In this document: piece by piece, positions 36,203-45,226 of the stretch
Layout of the letters: each line of letters opens with the position of its first letter
How positions within the stretch are numbered: position 1 is the stretch's first letter
Source: an uncultured Latescibacterota bacterium
GTDB lineage: Bacteria > Latescibacterota > UBA2968
NCBI GenBank assembly: GCA_951812755.1
Contig: OX638329.1
Coordinates: forward strand, 4,038,522-4,102,521
Reading direction: 5' to 3'
DNA: 64,000 bases
Notes under the pieces: generated by a model
Database searches by the model: none
Told to the model about the DNA's origin: nothing
Seen by the model: the letters and a program-made list of their open reading frames with translations, nothing else
Position numbers and translations under genes: made by a program

Positions 36203-38737
36203 CTAATCACTTTTGCCAAAGGCATTGACAAAGATCAGAAAGTCACCTATCCCAATTGTGCCATCCCCATCTAAATCATACCGCGCGTTATACCCTGCAT
36301 CGCCCCGGCTTAATCCGAAGTGATCCACAAATGTCAAAAAATCGGCAATGTCAACAGTGCCACTGCCATCAAAGTCTGCGGAAAGAGCGGGTTTATCAAA
36401 CAGGACTTCTACGCCTCTTTTTTGTAAGTCTGGAATATATGTGTTAATGGCTGCTGAACTCAGCGGGTTGTCCTCGAGATTCAATGTGGTCAGGTTGGTT
36501 GCAAATTCAAGCCCGATCAAATTGCGGATGTTTCGATTGCTCACATCGAGTGTGGCCAAACGCGCTATGTCTGTTCTGGTGATGGGTCCGTAACCGGATT
36601 TGCCCAGTGTTTCTCGAATTGCCGTTTTGAGGTTGAAGTCGGCGATATGTACCACGGGTGTGACATAAGGCGACAGGTTCCACAAAACGATGGTGTAATC
36701 CCCCTCTCTTTCATAACCGCCGCCTAATGATGTGGCGAAAGTTGTGCCATCGGGGGAAAAGGCTGCACAGGCACCAAGCAGTCGAGCGTTAGTGTTGCCC
36801 TGAAATCTCACGATTCTTTCGTATGTATTTGCATCCCAGTCTATCTCCCAAAGATCAATATCCCCAGCCTGTGACGCGGTGACGATTTTTTCGCCATCGA
36901 GGGTAAATGACGCATAACGAAGAAGATTATTCACCCTTACATAAAACTGATCCTTAAAGGCTCTTCTTTCCACGTCCCAAAAAGTGACTTCGTTTAGAAA
37001 ATCAGTTGAGACGAGTGTTTTGCCATCCGGTGAGAATGCCACAGAAGTGACCGTGTCCTCGCTGGGAAGGGGGGCGCCAATCTGCCTTTGTGTCGCCACG
37101 TCCCATAGCCTGATTGTGCTATCAAAAGCACCCGAAGCGAGGGTCTTTCCATCCGGTGAAAATGCCACGCTCTGGACAGCATGTGTATGGCCTATAAGAG
37201 GGGGGAGTTGGGTTTTTGTCTCCATGTCCCATAGCCTGATTATGTTTGGGCCGGTCCCATCATCTGCTATTCCTGCGGCGAGGATTTTTCCATCGGGGGA
37301 AAAAGCCAGGGACATGATCCGACTGCCATAAGCACTAAGCGTGAAGGTGGCTATCTCTGTCCTCGTTGCTATGTCCCACAGCTTGATGCTGCCATGCCAT
37401 GTTCCCGTGGCGAGGATTTTTCCATCGGGGGAAAAGGCCACAGAAAAGACCTGTTTAATATCCCCTCGATACGGGTTATATCCCCCAAGTGTGGCGATGT
37501 GTGCGCCGGTCTCTGCGTTCCACAGTTCAACGGTCAGGTTTTCTGTCCCTGCGGCGAGGATTTTTCCATCGGGAGAAAAGGCCACCCCATTGGCTCCATG
37601 CCCCCAGGGCTCTTTCTGCCTGTCCAGGGGGATGATGAGTTTGTGGGTGGAATCATGCAGCAATGAAAGACCTATTTTGCGGATATTACCTCGCGTATCC
37701 ACCGTCTCGAGTGTCATCTTGTGTACAAGAGGGTTGGCGAGATTCGTATTACCGGGATCCGATGGAATAATGCCGTCATACTGGAGATCAATAGTCGCAT
37801 TCGTCGCGCCGCCTAATAGACGACCTGTCTTCAATTCTGGAGCGCCTGCGGAAAAGTGGGTTTCTGGCGTCGTGACAAATAGAGAGACTTGCTGAAGACC
37901 GTCAGGGTCGCTGAGTTCCAGTTGGATAGGGACGCTTGTTGCACCTGTCTGATATGAACGCGCCGAAAGGACCTCACACGTTGGCAAATCCAGCACATAT
38001 TCCTGATACGTCGAACTATCGGGATTGAAATGGGGGTGTACGGCCAAATGCCCGGCGCTGAACTCGGATAACCTGATTCGGCTTTGACCCCCGTAAGACA
38101 TGATGTAGGCATCATTGTTAAAATTGTGCCACAATCCGAAAGCATGTCCCAGTTCATGTGCCGCCCTGACGACGAAATTGGGGTCAATATATTGCCTCAA
38201 TATCGCCCATCCACCATTTCTTGACGTCTGAAGACCAAGCCCTAATACATTTCGAGATTGAATGTCTTCCTCGTTGCCGAGGACGATAAAATAAATATTT
38301 GAATCGAGATCATATCCATATTCCCATTCAATGCGTTGAAGCGCACGCCAGTGGCCGTAATTACCTCCGGCACCATATACGATATGAACCAGGGGTTCAC
38401 CCTGTGCATCTTTTTCATAAGTGAAGATTCTTTCTCCGAAACCATGCGCCCTTATCTGATCGGCATAAATGCGCTGTACTTCTCGAATGGTTGCTTTCAT
38501 CTTATTGACCACTTCTTGCCTGAACCTTTGCGGGTCGGATACGAAGTAGATCATTCGCACGGTGCGCGGTTGTCCAGCATTCAGTGTCTGCTTGCTCGCA
38601 GCGGGTCGAGATTGGCGATATTGTTCAAATTTTGCCAAATCGACTGGGACGCAAAAATGACTCCCATTGTCTGAGGCTGCATAGCTGACTGACAAGAGCA
38701 ACAGACATGAGAGCAGGGTAAATATGAATTTCTTCAT
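36203..38737 (-). CDS. Secreted metzincin metalloprotease with WD40 propeller and dockerin-like repeats
   Basis: The 844-residue protein begins with a signal peptide (MKKFIFTLLSCLLLLSVSYAA). The metzincin zinc motif is HELGHAFGLWHN at about residue 195, followed by the Met-turn YIMSYG. From about residue 370 it has six or seven WD40 blades, each with VAFSPDGKxLA...IxLWD. Next is one LRR-like segment (ATNLTTLNLEDNPLSS), and the C-terminus carries two dockerin-like calcium repeats (DFDGSGTVDIADFLTFVDHFG, DLDGDGTIGIGDFLIFVNAFG). An SD (AGGAGG) precedes the ATG. It is a secreted protease with a protein-binding propeller. The Asn in the last HELGH...WHN triad position is an ordinary neighbour of the third His. 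Confidence 0.85.
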   Translation of the reverse strand: MKKFIFTLLSCLLLLSVSYAASDNGSHFCVPVDLAKFEQYRQSRPAASKQTLNAGQPRTVRMIYFVSDPQRFRQEVVNKMKATIREVQRIYADQIRAHGFGERIFTYEKDAQGEPLVHIVYGAGGNYGHWRALQRIEWEYGYDLDSNIYFIVLGNEEDIQSRNVLGLGLQTSRNGGWAILRQYIDPNFVVRAAHELGHAFGLWHNFNNDAYIMSYGGQSRIRLSEFSAGHLAVHPHFNPDSSTYQEYVLDLPTCEVLSARSYQTGATSVPIQLELSDPDGLQQVSLFVTTPETHFSAGAPELKTGRLLGGATNATIDLQYDGIIPSDPGNTNLANPLVHKMTLETVDTRGNIRKIGLSLLHDSTHKLIIPLDRQKEPWGHGANGVAFSPDGKILAAGTENLTVELWNAETGAHIATLGGYNPYRGDIKQVFSVAFSPDGKILATGTWHGSIKLWDIATRTEIATFTLSAYGSRIMSLAFSPDGKILAAGIADDGTGPNIIRLWDMETKTQLPPLIGHTHAVQSVAFSPDGKTLASGAFDSTIRLWDVATQRQIGAPLPSEDTVTSVAFSPDGKTLVSTDFLNEVTFWDVERRAFKDQFYVRVNNLLRYASFTLDGEKIVTASQAGDIDLWEIDWDANTYERIVRFQGNTNARLLGACAAFSPDGTTFATSLGGGYEREGDYTIVLWNLSPYVTPVVHIADFNLKTAIRETLGKSGYGPITRTDIARLATLDVSNRNIRNLIGLEFATNLTTLNLEDNPLSSAAINTYIPDLQKRGVEVLFDKPALSADFDGSGTVDIADFLTFVDHFGLSRGDAGYNARYDLDGDGTIGIGDFLIFVNAFGKSD

Positions 38738-39143
38738 AACTCTGCCTCCTGATAGGTGAATTTATATTTTTTTATTCAAACTGTGGTTTACGCAGAACCT
38801 GTACCTGCTCTGCTCATCGCCCTGACGGGATTCAAAATTGATTTATAAATGCAAAAATCGTGCCAATAAGAGCGTTGTTCCAGATAGATATACTCGTAAA
38901 TAATTGTTTTCTATGAAAAAAAGAGCCAATCTGACTATAGAATACCGTCGCAGAATAGTCGAATTGGCTCTTAAAAAAAGACTTTATATGGTCTAAAAGA
39001 CGTACTATGGTCTCTGTGGTCCCGAGATTATTACACCCTTCATTATTTCTGTTTGCACGCGTGAGATATAATATTATGTTTTTTTCAAGTGTGAGATTCT
39101 CTTTTTGAATCCGTTTTTTTACCCATATCACAAGGTTCTTTCT
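38738..39143. other. Intergenic region: left copy of the long direct repeat
   Basis: No gene. From about 38815 onward this is the same sequence as the region upstream of the sensor gene at 49372-49700. It includes the long hairpin at 38921-38972. Confidence 0.8.
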
Positions 39144-39525
39144 ATGATCAGGCCACTTAATCGCACGGGCACCTATCGGACTTATTCTATGGCCGATGGC
39201 CTGGCAGGGATGCGCATTGAACACATTGCCGAAGATAGCGAGGGGTGTGTCTGGTTCGCCACATGGGATAATGGCGTCAGTCGCTTCGATGGAAATGAAT
39301 TCCAGAATTTTACCAAACAGGACGGTCTTATTGATGATCGTACTTATTTTGTTACACAAGACAGTCAGAATCGGTTGTGGTTTGGGACAGCAAATGGCGT
39401 CTGCTGGTACGACGGATCCAGATTCCATCATTTGAAGGACGATGGCATTGCAGGCCGAGACGTGCGGTGCATCTACGAAGACAATGAGGGCCGTGTATGG
39501 TTTGGCGGTACCCGTACTTTGGGGT
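38815..39525 (+). repeat. Long direct repeat, left copy (about 711 bp)
   Basis: It matches 49372-50082 almost perfectly and covers the upstream region plus the first 127 codons of the sensor gene. The match breaks at ACTTTGGGGT, after which the left copy runs into unrelated DNA and the integrase relic. The offset between copies is 10.56 kb. Confidence 0.92.
38921..38972. repeat. Long inverted repeat / hairpin, left copy
   Basis: AAGAGCCAATCTGACTAT pairs with ATAGTCGAATTGGCTCTT around a 16-base loop (one or two mismatches). A-runs stand on both sides. On the minus strand it would act as a terminator. The right copy is at 49477-49528. Confidence 0.75.
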
Positions 39526-39578
39526 TGGAGTTCCCCCGTTTTGATGGAGTATTTAGAGCTTGGGATTCAAGCCCGTGA
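39144..39578 (+). pseudogene. Truncated Reg_prop sensor gene (left duplicate)
   Basis: It is a copy of the N-terminal 127 residues of the propeller protein at 49701, starting [16 protein letters not shown]. After RTLG the frame runs into foreign sequence (LEFPRFDGVF) and stops. A start at 39105 would add 13 residues not seen in the intact gene. The rest of the gene is absent, so this is a relic of the recombination that duplicated the island border. Confidence 0.9.
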
Positions 39579-39588
39579 TTGATGTAGC

Positions 39589-39665
39589 TTGCCGTACGGA
39601 ATCTCTGGATTAAAAACATTCCAGAGCAGGCTATTACGGCACATGCTTCGTAAGCCATCGTCGCG
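39589..39665 (+). repeat. 77-bp direct repeat with internal hairpin, left copy
   Basis: It matches 45924-45999 (76 bp) with few differences. A perfect 7-bp stem (CTCTGGA / TCCAGAG) lies inside. It lies right next to the 3' end of the integrase relic, so it could be an attachment-site or IS-end remnant. Confidence 0.8.
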
Positions 39666-39666
39666 A

Positions 39667-39952
39667 TCACCGAATCCGCGTTTTTCTACGCGCGAAGGCA
39701 TCCAGCTCCTGCCGAACGGTTGAACTACTTGCGTAGTTGTACCCCGCTCGACCGGACAGCTCAGCATAGTGCTGGGTGGTCTGCAAATTGCGATGACCAA
39801 GTAGCTGGCGCACTGTGCCAACACCCACACCACTGTTCACCAGTTCCGCCGCGGCCGTGTGCCGAAGCTGGTGGATCCCGCATTTGACCTCTACCTGCCC
39901 ACACAGCTTTGTCCATTGATACAGCGCGGTCCCATAACTCAGGCACTGATCT
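39667..39952 (-). pseudogene. Tyrosine recombinase (phage integrase) C-terminal relic
   Basis: The minus-strand frame lacks a start but encodes the catalytic core end of a tyrosine recombinase: GIHQLRHTAAAELVNSG (the H-x-x-R motif), VRQLLGHRNLQTTQHYAEL (the H/W motif and the catalytic Tyr). It ends at TGA 39667-39669. Upstream, at 39949-39985, the frame reads RNHE*EDGDKIR, a piece of the C-terminal domain of the 42205 and 46114 proteins. Thus the integrase fragment is fused to a fragment of another gene. The N-terminal half is absent. Confidence 0.85.
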
Positions 39953-39987
39953 TATCGCCGTCTTCTCACTCGTGGTTACGCAAAAAC

Positions 39988-41274
39988 TTAACGCTTATCG
40001 GGAATTAGCCCCGCCTCGCGACATCTTTCTTTTTTTATTTTCTTAAAGCCATAACCCCAAATCGGTCCACCCACTTTATGAATCCTGGACGAGCAGTTCC
40101 CCCCATCATAACTCAACCATATGCCTTCTTTTTTTCCGTTTACATATTTACCTTTCTCTTTGTCCTGGGCTTCATCGCCCTCAATCCATTCGCCGTGCTT
40201 CTTGCCATCTGCATCATAAGAGCCTCCCCCTACTATCCCATCCGAAAACCGTATGACCCTTTCGTGCGCCTTGCCATCCACATAGGAGGTTTCTTCTGTG
40301 GTCCCATCCCTATAGCGTGCGACCTGGTGCCCGTGCAACTTACCATCCACATAGAAACTCTCACGACCTACGTCCCCCTTCTTTCCTCGATAGATCCATT
40401 GTCCGTGCTCCTTGCCATCTACATAGGAGCCTTCAAGCTCTATGGATCCATCCGGGTGACGACTGACGTAGTGCCCGTGCAACTTACCATCCACATAGGA
40501 ACTCTCACTTACGTCCCCATCCTTTCCTCGATAGATCCATTGTCCGTGCTTCTTGTCGTCCACATAGGAACCTTCCTCTGTCTTATAGACTATTTCCGCG
40601 TCCGAGTAGTAATACTGCTCAGTCCAGTGCCCCTGCCTCTTGCCTTTTTGAAACGTTCCTGTAAGTACTTGTAATTTTTTCTTTTTTTCATTATAGACAT
40701 TTTCCCATGTTAGTGTTCCCTTCCCATCGGGCAAGTGGCCTGAACACTGACCAGTCCAGATCGCAGTCTCGCCCTCATTGAGGTAGTCATTCCAAACATA
40801 GCACTCAGGATGGTTGGTCAACTCTATCCAACACTTGGAGCCTTTCGGCAATCCCCCACACGTTCCCTCAGCCTTGATGACCTCATTGTAAAAATCCTCC
40901 GCAGTCATGACCTCATTCCCTTCTGCCTTGAGCATCAACGCCAGAGCCTCCTTGTAGAACTGTCCTTCGTCCCCTGTTGCCGATAGATACCTGGTCACCG
41001 ACTCAAGCGCGATCCGCGTGGAATCTGCTGATAGGGCCACCTGTGCATACTTGAAGTGAAATTCGTCCGATAATGTGAGACTGTGCTCTTGTTGCAACGC
41101 GATGATCTTTTCCATCACTTTGAAGGCTTCTGCATAGTCTTTTGCGGCATACAACTGTTCTGCATGAATCAGATGTTTGTCCGCCATGATCTTCGGCGGC
41201 AGTTGGGCAGATACAACTGTGAAGAATCCCAATGAAAATAGGACGAAAATACTTCTGATCATTCTCTGCATCAT
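39988..41274 (-). CDS. Secreted MORN-repeat protein
   Basis: An ATGATG start with AGGAAGAG upstream gives 428 residues and a signal peptide (MIRSIFVLFSLGFFTVVSAQ). The N-terminal part (LIHAEQLYAAKDYAEAFKVMEKIIALQ) is a helical TPR-like region shared with the 43383 and 44561 proteins. From about residue 200 it has many MORN-type beta-hairpin units with the pattern GxYVDGKxHGxWxxRxxDG. MORN repeats bind lipids or proteins, and bacterial ones are also found in YwqK-type antitoxin-like proteins. A frame upstream of the start is FGE sequence in another frame and was not used. Confidence 0.8.
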   Translation of the reverse strand: MMQRMIRSIFVLFSLGFFTVVSAQLPPKIMADKHLIHAEQLYAAKDYAEAFKVMEKIIALQQEHSLTLSDEFHFKYAQVALSADSTRIALESVTRYLSATGDEGQFYKEALALMLKAEGNEVMTAEDFYNEVIKAEGTCGGLPKGSKCWIELTNHPECYVWNDYLNEGETAIWTGQCSGHLPDGKGTLTWENVYNEKKKKLQVLTGTFQKGKRQGHWTEQYYYSDAEIVYKTEEGSYVDDKKHGQWIYRGKDGDVSESSYVDGKLHGHYVSRHPDGSIELEGSYVDGKEHGQWIYRGKKGDVGRESFYVDGKLHGHQVARYRDGTTEETSYVDGKAHERVIRFSDGIVGGGSYDADGKKHGEWIEGDEAQDKEKGKYVNGKKEGIWLSYDGGNCSSRIHKVGGPIWGYGFKKIKKERCREAGLIPDKR

Positions 41275-41372
41275 GTCTCTTCCTGAAAAAATTATAACTC
41301 CCCTCCTGAACCCAAAACCTAAAAAAACGCCACCCCATCTCTCCCACAAAAGTAGAGATATAGGATCAGGAA

Positions 41373-42146
41373 CTAAAAAGACCGGGCAACTCGAAAACCG
41401 GCAGAAGGGAACCGGCTCTCGGTGGAATTCAAGAGGCGATCCGCAGAACGCATGTACCTCGGTTCGCCATTCCACGAACCACCACGCATCACGCGATCGT
41501 CGCAGTCTCCAGTCAGCCAGGCAGTACCATCAGCGGGCGCACCCTCATAACCCCTGTTCCAACAATCTCGCACCCACTCCCATACATTGCCGTGCATATC
41601 GTGAACGCCCCAGGCATTGGCTGCAAAAGATCCCACTGGCGCTGTCTTAAACTTGTCCCACTGACTGGCACAACCGTCACAATTGGCGCGGTTATCACCT
41701 AGGTCGTTACCCCAGCTATACACCGTCTCTGTCCCCGCTCGTGCCGCATACTCCCACTCCGCCTCACTCGGCAAACGATAGCGATCCCCCGTCTGAGACG
41801 ATAACCACGCTGCATACGCCGCCGCGTCATACCACGAAACATTGATCACAGGACGCCGACCTCGACCCCAACCTTTATCGTCCGCCCGCTCGCGTCCCGT
41901 CGCATCTGTGAAAGCATCATACTCCTCAAACGTCACCTCGTATTTAGACAGAGCAAACGAGTCTATTTTCACTTCATGCACAGGCAACTCATCGTCCTCG
42001 CAGTCTATACCCGACACGCACCCCATCTGAAAACTGCCCGCAGGGATCACCACCATCTCTGGCATTGGAAAACTCGGTTGCGAATACACTGAATACACCG
42101 TCCAGAAACTCACCACAACAGTTAGTACAACAAATTTACCCCACAT
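41373..42146 (-). CDS. FGE-sulfatase (formylglycine-generating enzyme-like) secreted protein
   Basis: The start MWGKFVVLTVVVSFWTVYSV has AAAGGGG upstream and gives 257 residues with a signal peptide. The domain follows the FGE/sulfatase-modifying-factor pattern: MVVIPAGSFQMGCVSG, SKYEVTFEEYDAFTDATGRER, PVINVSWYDAAAYAAWLSSQTG, YRLPSEAEWEYAARAGTE, GVHDMHGNVWEWVRDCW and the C-terminal RVMRGGSW...FRVARSF. The two Cys that catalyse formylglycine formation in true FGE are not obvious, so a ligand-binding (C-type-lectin-like) role is as likely as catalysis. It differs from the 34061 relic only by amino-acid-changing codons over its last 40 codons. Confidence 0.85.
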   Translation of the reverse strand: MWGKFVVLTVVVSFWTVYSVYSQPSFPMPEMVVIPAGSFQMGCVSGIDCEDDELPVHEVKIDSFALSKYEVTFEEYDAFTDATGRERADDKGWGRGRRPVINVSWYDAAAYAAWLSSQTGDRYRLPSEAEWEYAARAGTETVYSWGNDLGDNRANCDGCASQWDKFKTAPVGSFAANAWGVHDMHGNVWEWVRDCWNRGYEGAPADGTAWLTGDCDDRVMRGGSWNGEPRYMRSADRLLNSTESRFPSAGFRVARSF

Positions 42147-42204
42147 ACTGAACCCCTTTCTTGCAGGCTTAAAAACAGACAGGGCTTGCGACGTCATTTG
42201 GACC

Positions 42205-43338
42205 TCACCGGGCTGTTTCCACGATGATTCGCGCTTTCGACCCGGCACCGCCGCGATGACGCCAGACCTGCGTTTCTGTGTTCTCTCCAGTAACGCGGAT
42301 CTCACCCGTATTTTCGTCTCGGTAGCTACAGTCTCCCTTGTATCCCGTGCCGTTGAGGGCTGTCAATTCCACTGCATAGCTCTCTCCTGCCCACACATCC
42401 AGCGTGTAGCAGTCCCAGTCGTTGTCAATCTCGCCGGAAAATATGCTCCTACCATCTACATCAACCCTGATCTTATCCCCATCTTCGCACTCGTGGTCAC
42501 GCACGCAAACTTTAAGGCTTCCCGTCGTGCCCTTGATTTTCATCGGGAAGTCCTGGACGTCCTGATTACCCCGGAAGCCCTGATCACTGGTAGCGGCCAG
42601 GCCGCCGTAGGCATAAATCTTATCGTAATGACCGTCCACCACCCACACAGTCGTCCCGTCCGACCAGATCCCTGTGGGAGAATAGATTTCAGCGAGCTTA
42701 TTGAAGTCCTTCGGGTCACGTGCTTTGGATCTCATGTTGTAGGCATACATTGTATCATCCCAGTCGTCCACCACCCACATGGTCGTCCCATCCGACCAGA
42801 TATCCGTATCCTTGGCATACGCTGAGAAGTTTAGCTCGAGGTCCTTGTCAGGGTCACGGGCTTTAAACCTCATGTCGTAGGCATAAATCTTATCTTTAGC
42901 ACTGGCGAGCACCCACATGGTCGCTCCATCCGACCAGATACCCGTCGATGCGCTGTGTAGCTCGAAGTCCTCGCCCGGGTCACGGGCTTTAGATCTCATG
43001 TTGTAGGCATAAATCTTCTTGTAATGGTAGTCCACCACCCACATGGTCGTCCCGTCCGACCAGATATCTTCAGGGAAATTGTTGGCTGCGTCGAGCTCAT
43101 TGAAGTCCTTGTCCGGGTCACGAGCTTTGGATTTCATTTTGTAGGCATAAATCTTATCTTCAAAACTATCGAGCACCCACATGGTCGTTCCATTCGACCA
43201 GATCCCTTCAGGGAATTTGTTTCCTGCAGCTTCCAGCGTATTGAAGTCCTTGTCTGGGACACGGGACAGATCTCCAGTCAATGCAGAACCTGTCAACACA
43301 AACACCGAACAAATGGTCAAGATAAGATGCTTCCACAC
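42205..43338 (-). CDS. Secreted beta-propeller-repeat protein with conserved C-terminal domain
   Basis: A GTG start with GAGGAGG six bases upstream gives 377 residues and a signal peptide (LILTICSVFVLTGSALTG). It has five repeats of about 40 residues with IWSDGTTMWVVD...DKIYAYNMRSKARDP. From about residue 255 a separate domain follows (QDFPMKIKGTTGSLKVCVRDHE, then DWDCYTLDVWAGESY, ELTALNGTGYKGDCS, ENTGEIRVTGENTETQVW). The same domain occurs in the 46114 lipoprotein and as a scrap at 39949-39985. It is an extracellular protein of unknown role. An upstream open extension is FGE sequence read in another frame. Confidence 0.8.
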   Translation of the reverse strand: MWKHLILTICSVFVLTGSALTGDLSRVPDKDFNTLEAAGNKFPEGIWSNGTTMWVLDSFEDKIYAYKMKSKARDPDKDFNELDAANNFPEDIWSDGTTMWVVDYHYKKIYAYNMRSKARDPGEDFELHSASTGIWSDGATMWVLASAKDKIYAYDMRFKARDPDKDLELNFSAYAKDTDIWSDGTTMWVVDDWDDTMYAYNMRSKARDPKDFNKLAEIYSPTGIWSDGTTVWVVDGHYDKIYAYGGLAATSDQGFRGNQDVQDFPMKIKGTTGSLKVCVRDHECEDGDKIRVDVDGRSIFSGEIDNDWDCYTLDVWAGESYAVELTALNGTGYKGDCSYRDENTGEIRVTGENTETQVWRHRGGAGSKARIIVETAR

Positions 43339-43382
43339 AGATGCCTCCTCTATAAGCTGTTTGAAAACTAAAGAATCAGGAG

Positions 43383-44444
43383 CTAAAAAGACCGGACGAC
43401 TCGAAAACCGAGGTCGAAGAAGTCGTCCCGTGTCCCGTCGGAACCGCCGCGACACGCAGAGCGTAAGACCGACGGATGGCTTCTCCACCAACCACCACGT
43501 ACCACATGAATATTGCAGTCTCCAGATTTCCAAGCAGAACCGTCGTCAGGTGCATCCTCATAACTATTATTCCAACAATCTTGAACCCACTCATATACAT
43601 TACCATGCAGGTCATGAAGACCCCAGCTATTGACACTAAACGATCCCACGGGTGCTGGCTGCTTGTTGTCTCACTGGCTGCCGCACCCCTTACAATTGGC
43701 GCGGTTAACACCAATGTCATTCCCCCAGCTATACTGCGTTGTTGTCCCTGCTCGTGCCGCATACTCCCACTCTGCCTCGCTCGGCAAACGATAGGTCTTC
43801 CCTGTCCGCGACGACAGCCACGCTGCGTACGCCACCGTGTCATACCACGAAACATTGATCACTGGACGCCTACCCCGACCCCAACCTTCGTCGTCTGCTC
43901 GTTCGCGACCCGTCGCATTCGTAAAGCGATCATACTCCTCGAATGTCACCTCGTATTTTGACATTTCGAACGATTCTATACGCACACTATGCACAGGCTT
44001 CTCATCATCATCGCAGTCTATACCCGATACACAGCCCATCCAAAAACTCCCCGCTGGAATCACTACCATCTCAGGCTCCAGCGGTAGCATCTGTTCTGCC
44101 TCATTCAACAACGCCAGTGCTTCCTTGTAGAACTCGCCCTTCTTCCCTACTGCGACCAAATACTTGTTCACCGCGTCAAGCGTAGTCTGAGGTTCACCTG
44201 CTTTTAAGGCAAACTTTGCATACTTGAAAAGGAACGCATCTGGCAAGGTGAGATTGTGCTCCTTTTGCAATGCGACAATCTTTTCCATCTCTTTGAAGGC
44301 ACCTGCATAGTCTTTCTTCTCAAATAGCTCTTCTGCCAGAATCAGATGTTTATCTACCATGATCTCTGGCGGCAGTTGGGAGGATGCAATCGTGGAGAAT
44401 CCCAATAAGACGACAATGAAAAAGCTCCTGATGACTTCCCACAT
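43383..44444 (-). pseudogene. FGE-sulfatase protein with helical N-terminus, interrupted by in-frame TGA
   Basis: The gene begins MWEVIRSFFIVVLLGFSTIA (signal peptide, AAAGGAGAG upstream). It continues with the TPR-like N-terminal domain shared with 39988 and 44561 (LAEELFEKKDYAGAFKEMEKIVAL), and then the FGE domain (MVVIPAGSFWMGCVSG...). At 43671-43673 a TGA stands where the 41373 paralog has TGG (GCASQ-W-DKFK becomes GCGSQ-stop-DNKQ). The frame then continues without a shift to the proper FGE end (LGFRVVRSF). So it is a single nonsense change or a UGA read as Trp. The 44445-44560 region after its start holds no gene. Confidence 0.85.
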
Positions 44445-44560
44445 GGGTTCTCTCCTTTTATCAATGATCTATCCTCAAAGAACATACTGGCAGGGGCGCG
44501 CTATGGTTTGAGCCGCCACGCCTGTCTGCTTTGCTCGGCACAGGCAGACGCAGCACAACG

Positions 44561-44908
44561 TCAGTAATCCAGTCGGGCCATCAGCGCAATGTAAAACTCA
44601 CCCCTTCTCCCTGCTGACAGATATTTGCTCACCGCGTCAAGCGCGACGACCTGGAACGAGCCTACTGAAAAGGCAATCTGTGCATACTTGAAGTGGAACT
44701 CATCCAGCAACGTGATATTGTGCTCTTTCTGCAACGCGATGATCTTGTCCATTATATTGAGCGCAGCCACATAGTCTTTTTTCTTAAGTAGCTGTTCTGC
44801 CTGCACCAGATATTTGTCTGCTATGACCTCTGGCGGCAGTTGGGCAGATGCAATCGTGAAGGACCCGAGTAAGGCTACAATGAAAAAACTCCTGAATACT
44901 TCTCGCAT
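44561..44908 (-). CDS. Secreted helical-repeat protein, probably truncated
   Basis: Starts MREVFRSFFIVALLGSFTIA with AAAGGAGAG, a signal peptide. The 115-residue product is the TPR-like domain shared with 39988 and 43383 (LVQAEQLLKKKDYVAALNIMDKIIALQ). It stops at RLDY. In the paralogs this domain continues into MORN or FGE parts, so this gene has lost its second half. The sequence at its end (GCTGCGTCTGCCTGTG and flanks) is repeated in the mosaic relic at 34061. It may still give a small exported protein. Confidence 0.65.
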   Translation of the reverse strand: MREVFRSFFIVALLGSFTIASAQLPPEVIADKYLVQAEQLLKKKDYVAALNIMDKIIALQKEHNITLLDEFHFKYAQIAFSVGSFQVVALDAVSKYLSAGRRGEFYIALMARLDY

Positions 44909-45226
44909 GATGTCTCTCCTTTTATGAACTTTAGCCTGATATCGTTGCGCGAAGGATTCCCTTGGGAGGAAAGTGAAACCACTGAAATCCGTTATATTCA
45001 GAAAATTTCTGCTTTTCAAATAAGAGCATACTAACGTAGAACTTTTAACCTGTTGGATCTGTAATTTGCCAATCTGGATCCAAAAGTTTGTCCACAGATA
45101 TATCATAATGTCGTACAAGAAGAGTTTTAGTTGGCACGGGCACGTACCTCGCTGACCTATAGCATCCGTTGCAGCGCATCTTTAGACCTCTACTTATGAC
45201 CAAATCAGCTTTTTAGCGTTGTAGTG
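44909..45226. other. Intergenic region, nothing recognised
   Basis: These 318 bp lie between two minus-strand genes. An open frame continues upstream of the 44561 start but lacks an SD and matches no paralog. I see no RNA gene, repeat or clear terminator. Confidence 0.5.

Noticed and set aside
41275-41475. N-terminal extension of the MORN protein
   Set aside because: It is the FGE C-terminus read in another frame. The signal peptide and SD are at 41274.
43339-43533. N-terminal extension of the propeller protein at 42205
   Set aside because: It is the FGE end at 43383 in another frame. The GTG at 43338 has a strong SD and signal peptide.
43383-44444. UGA read as tryptophan (altered genetic code)
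   Set aside because: Many intact genes in the window end in TGA, and no other internal TGA was seen in a conserved gene.
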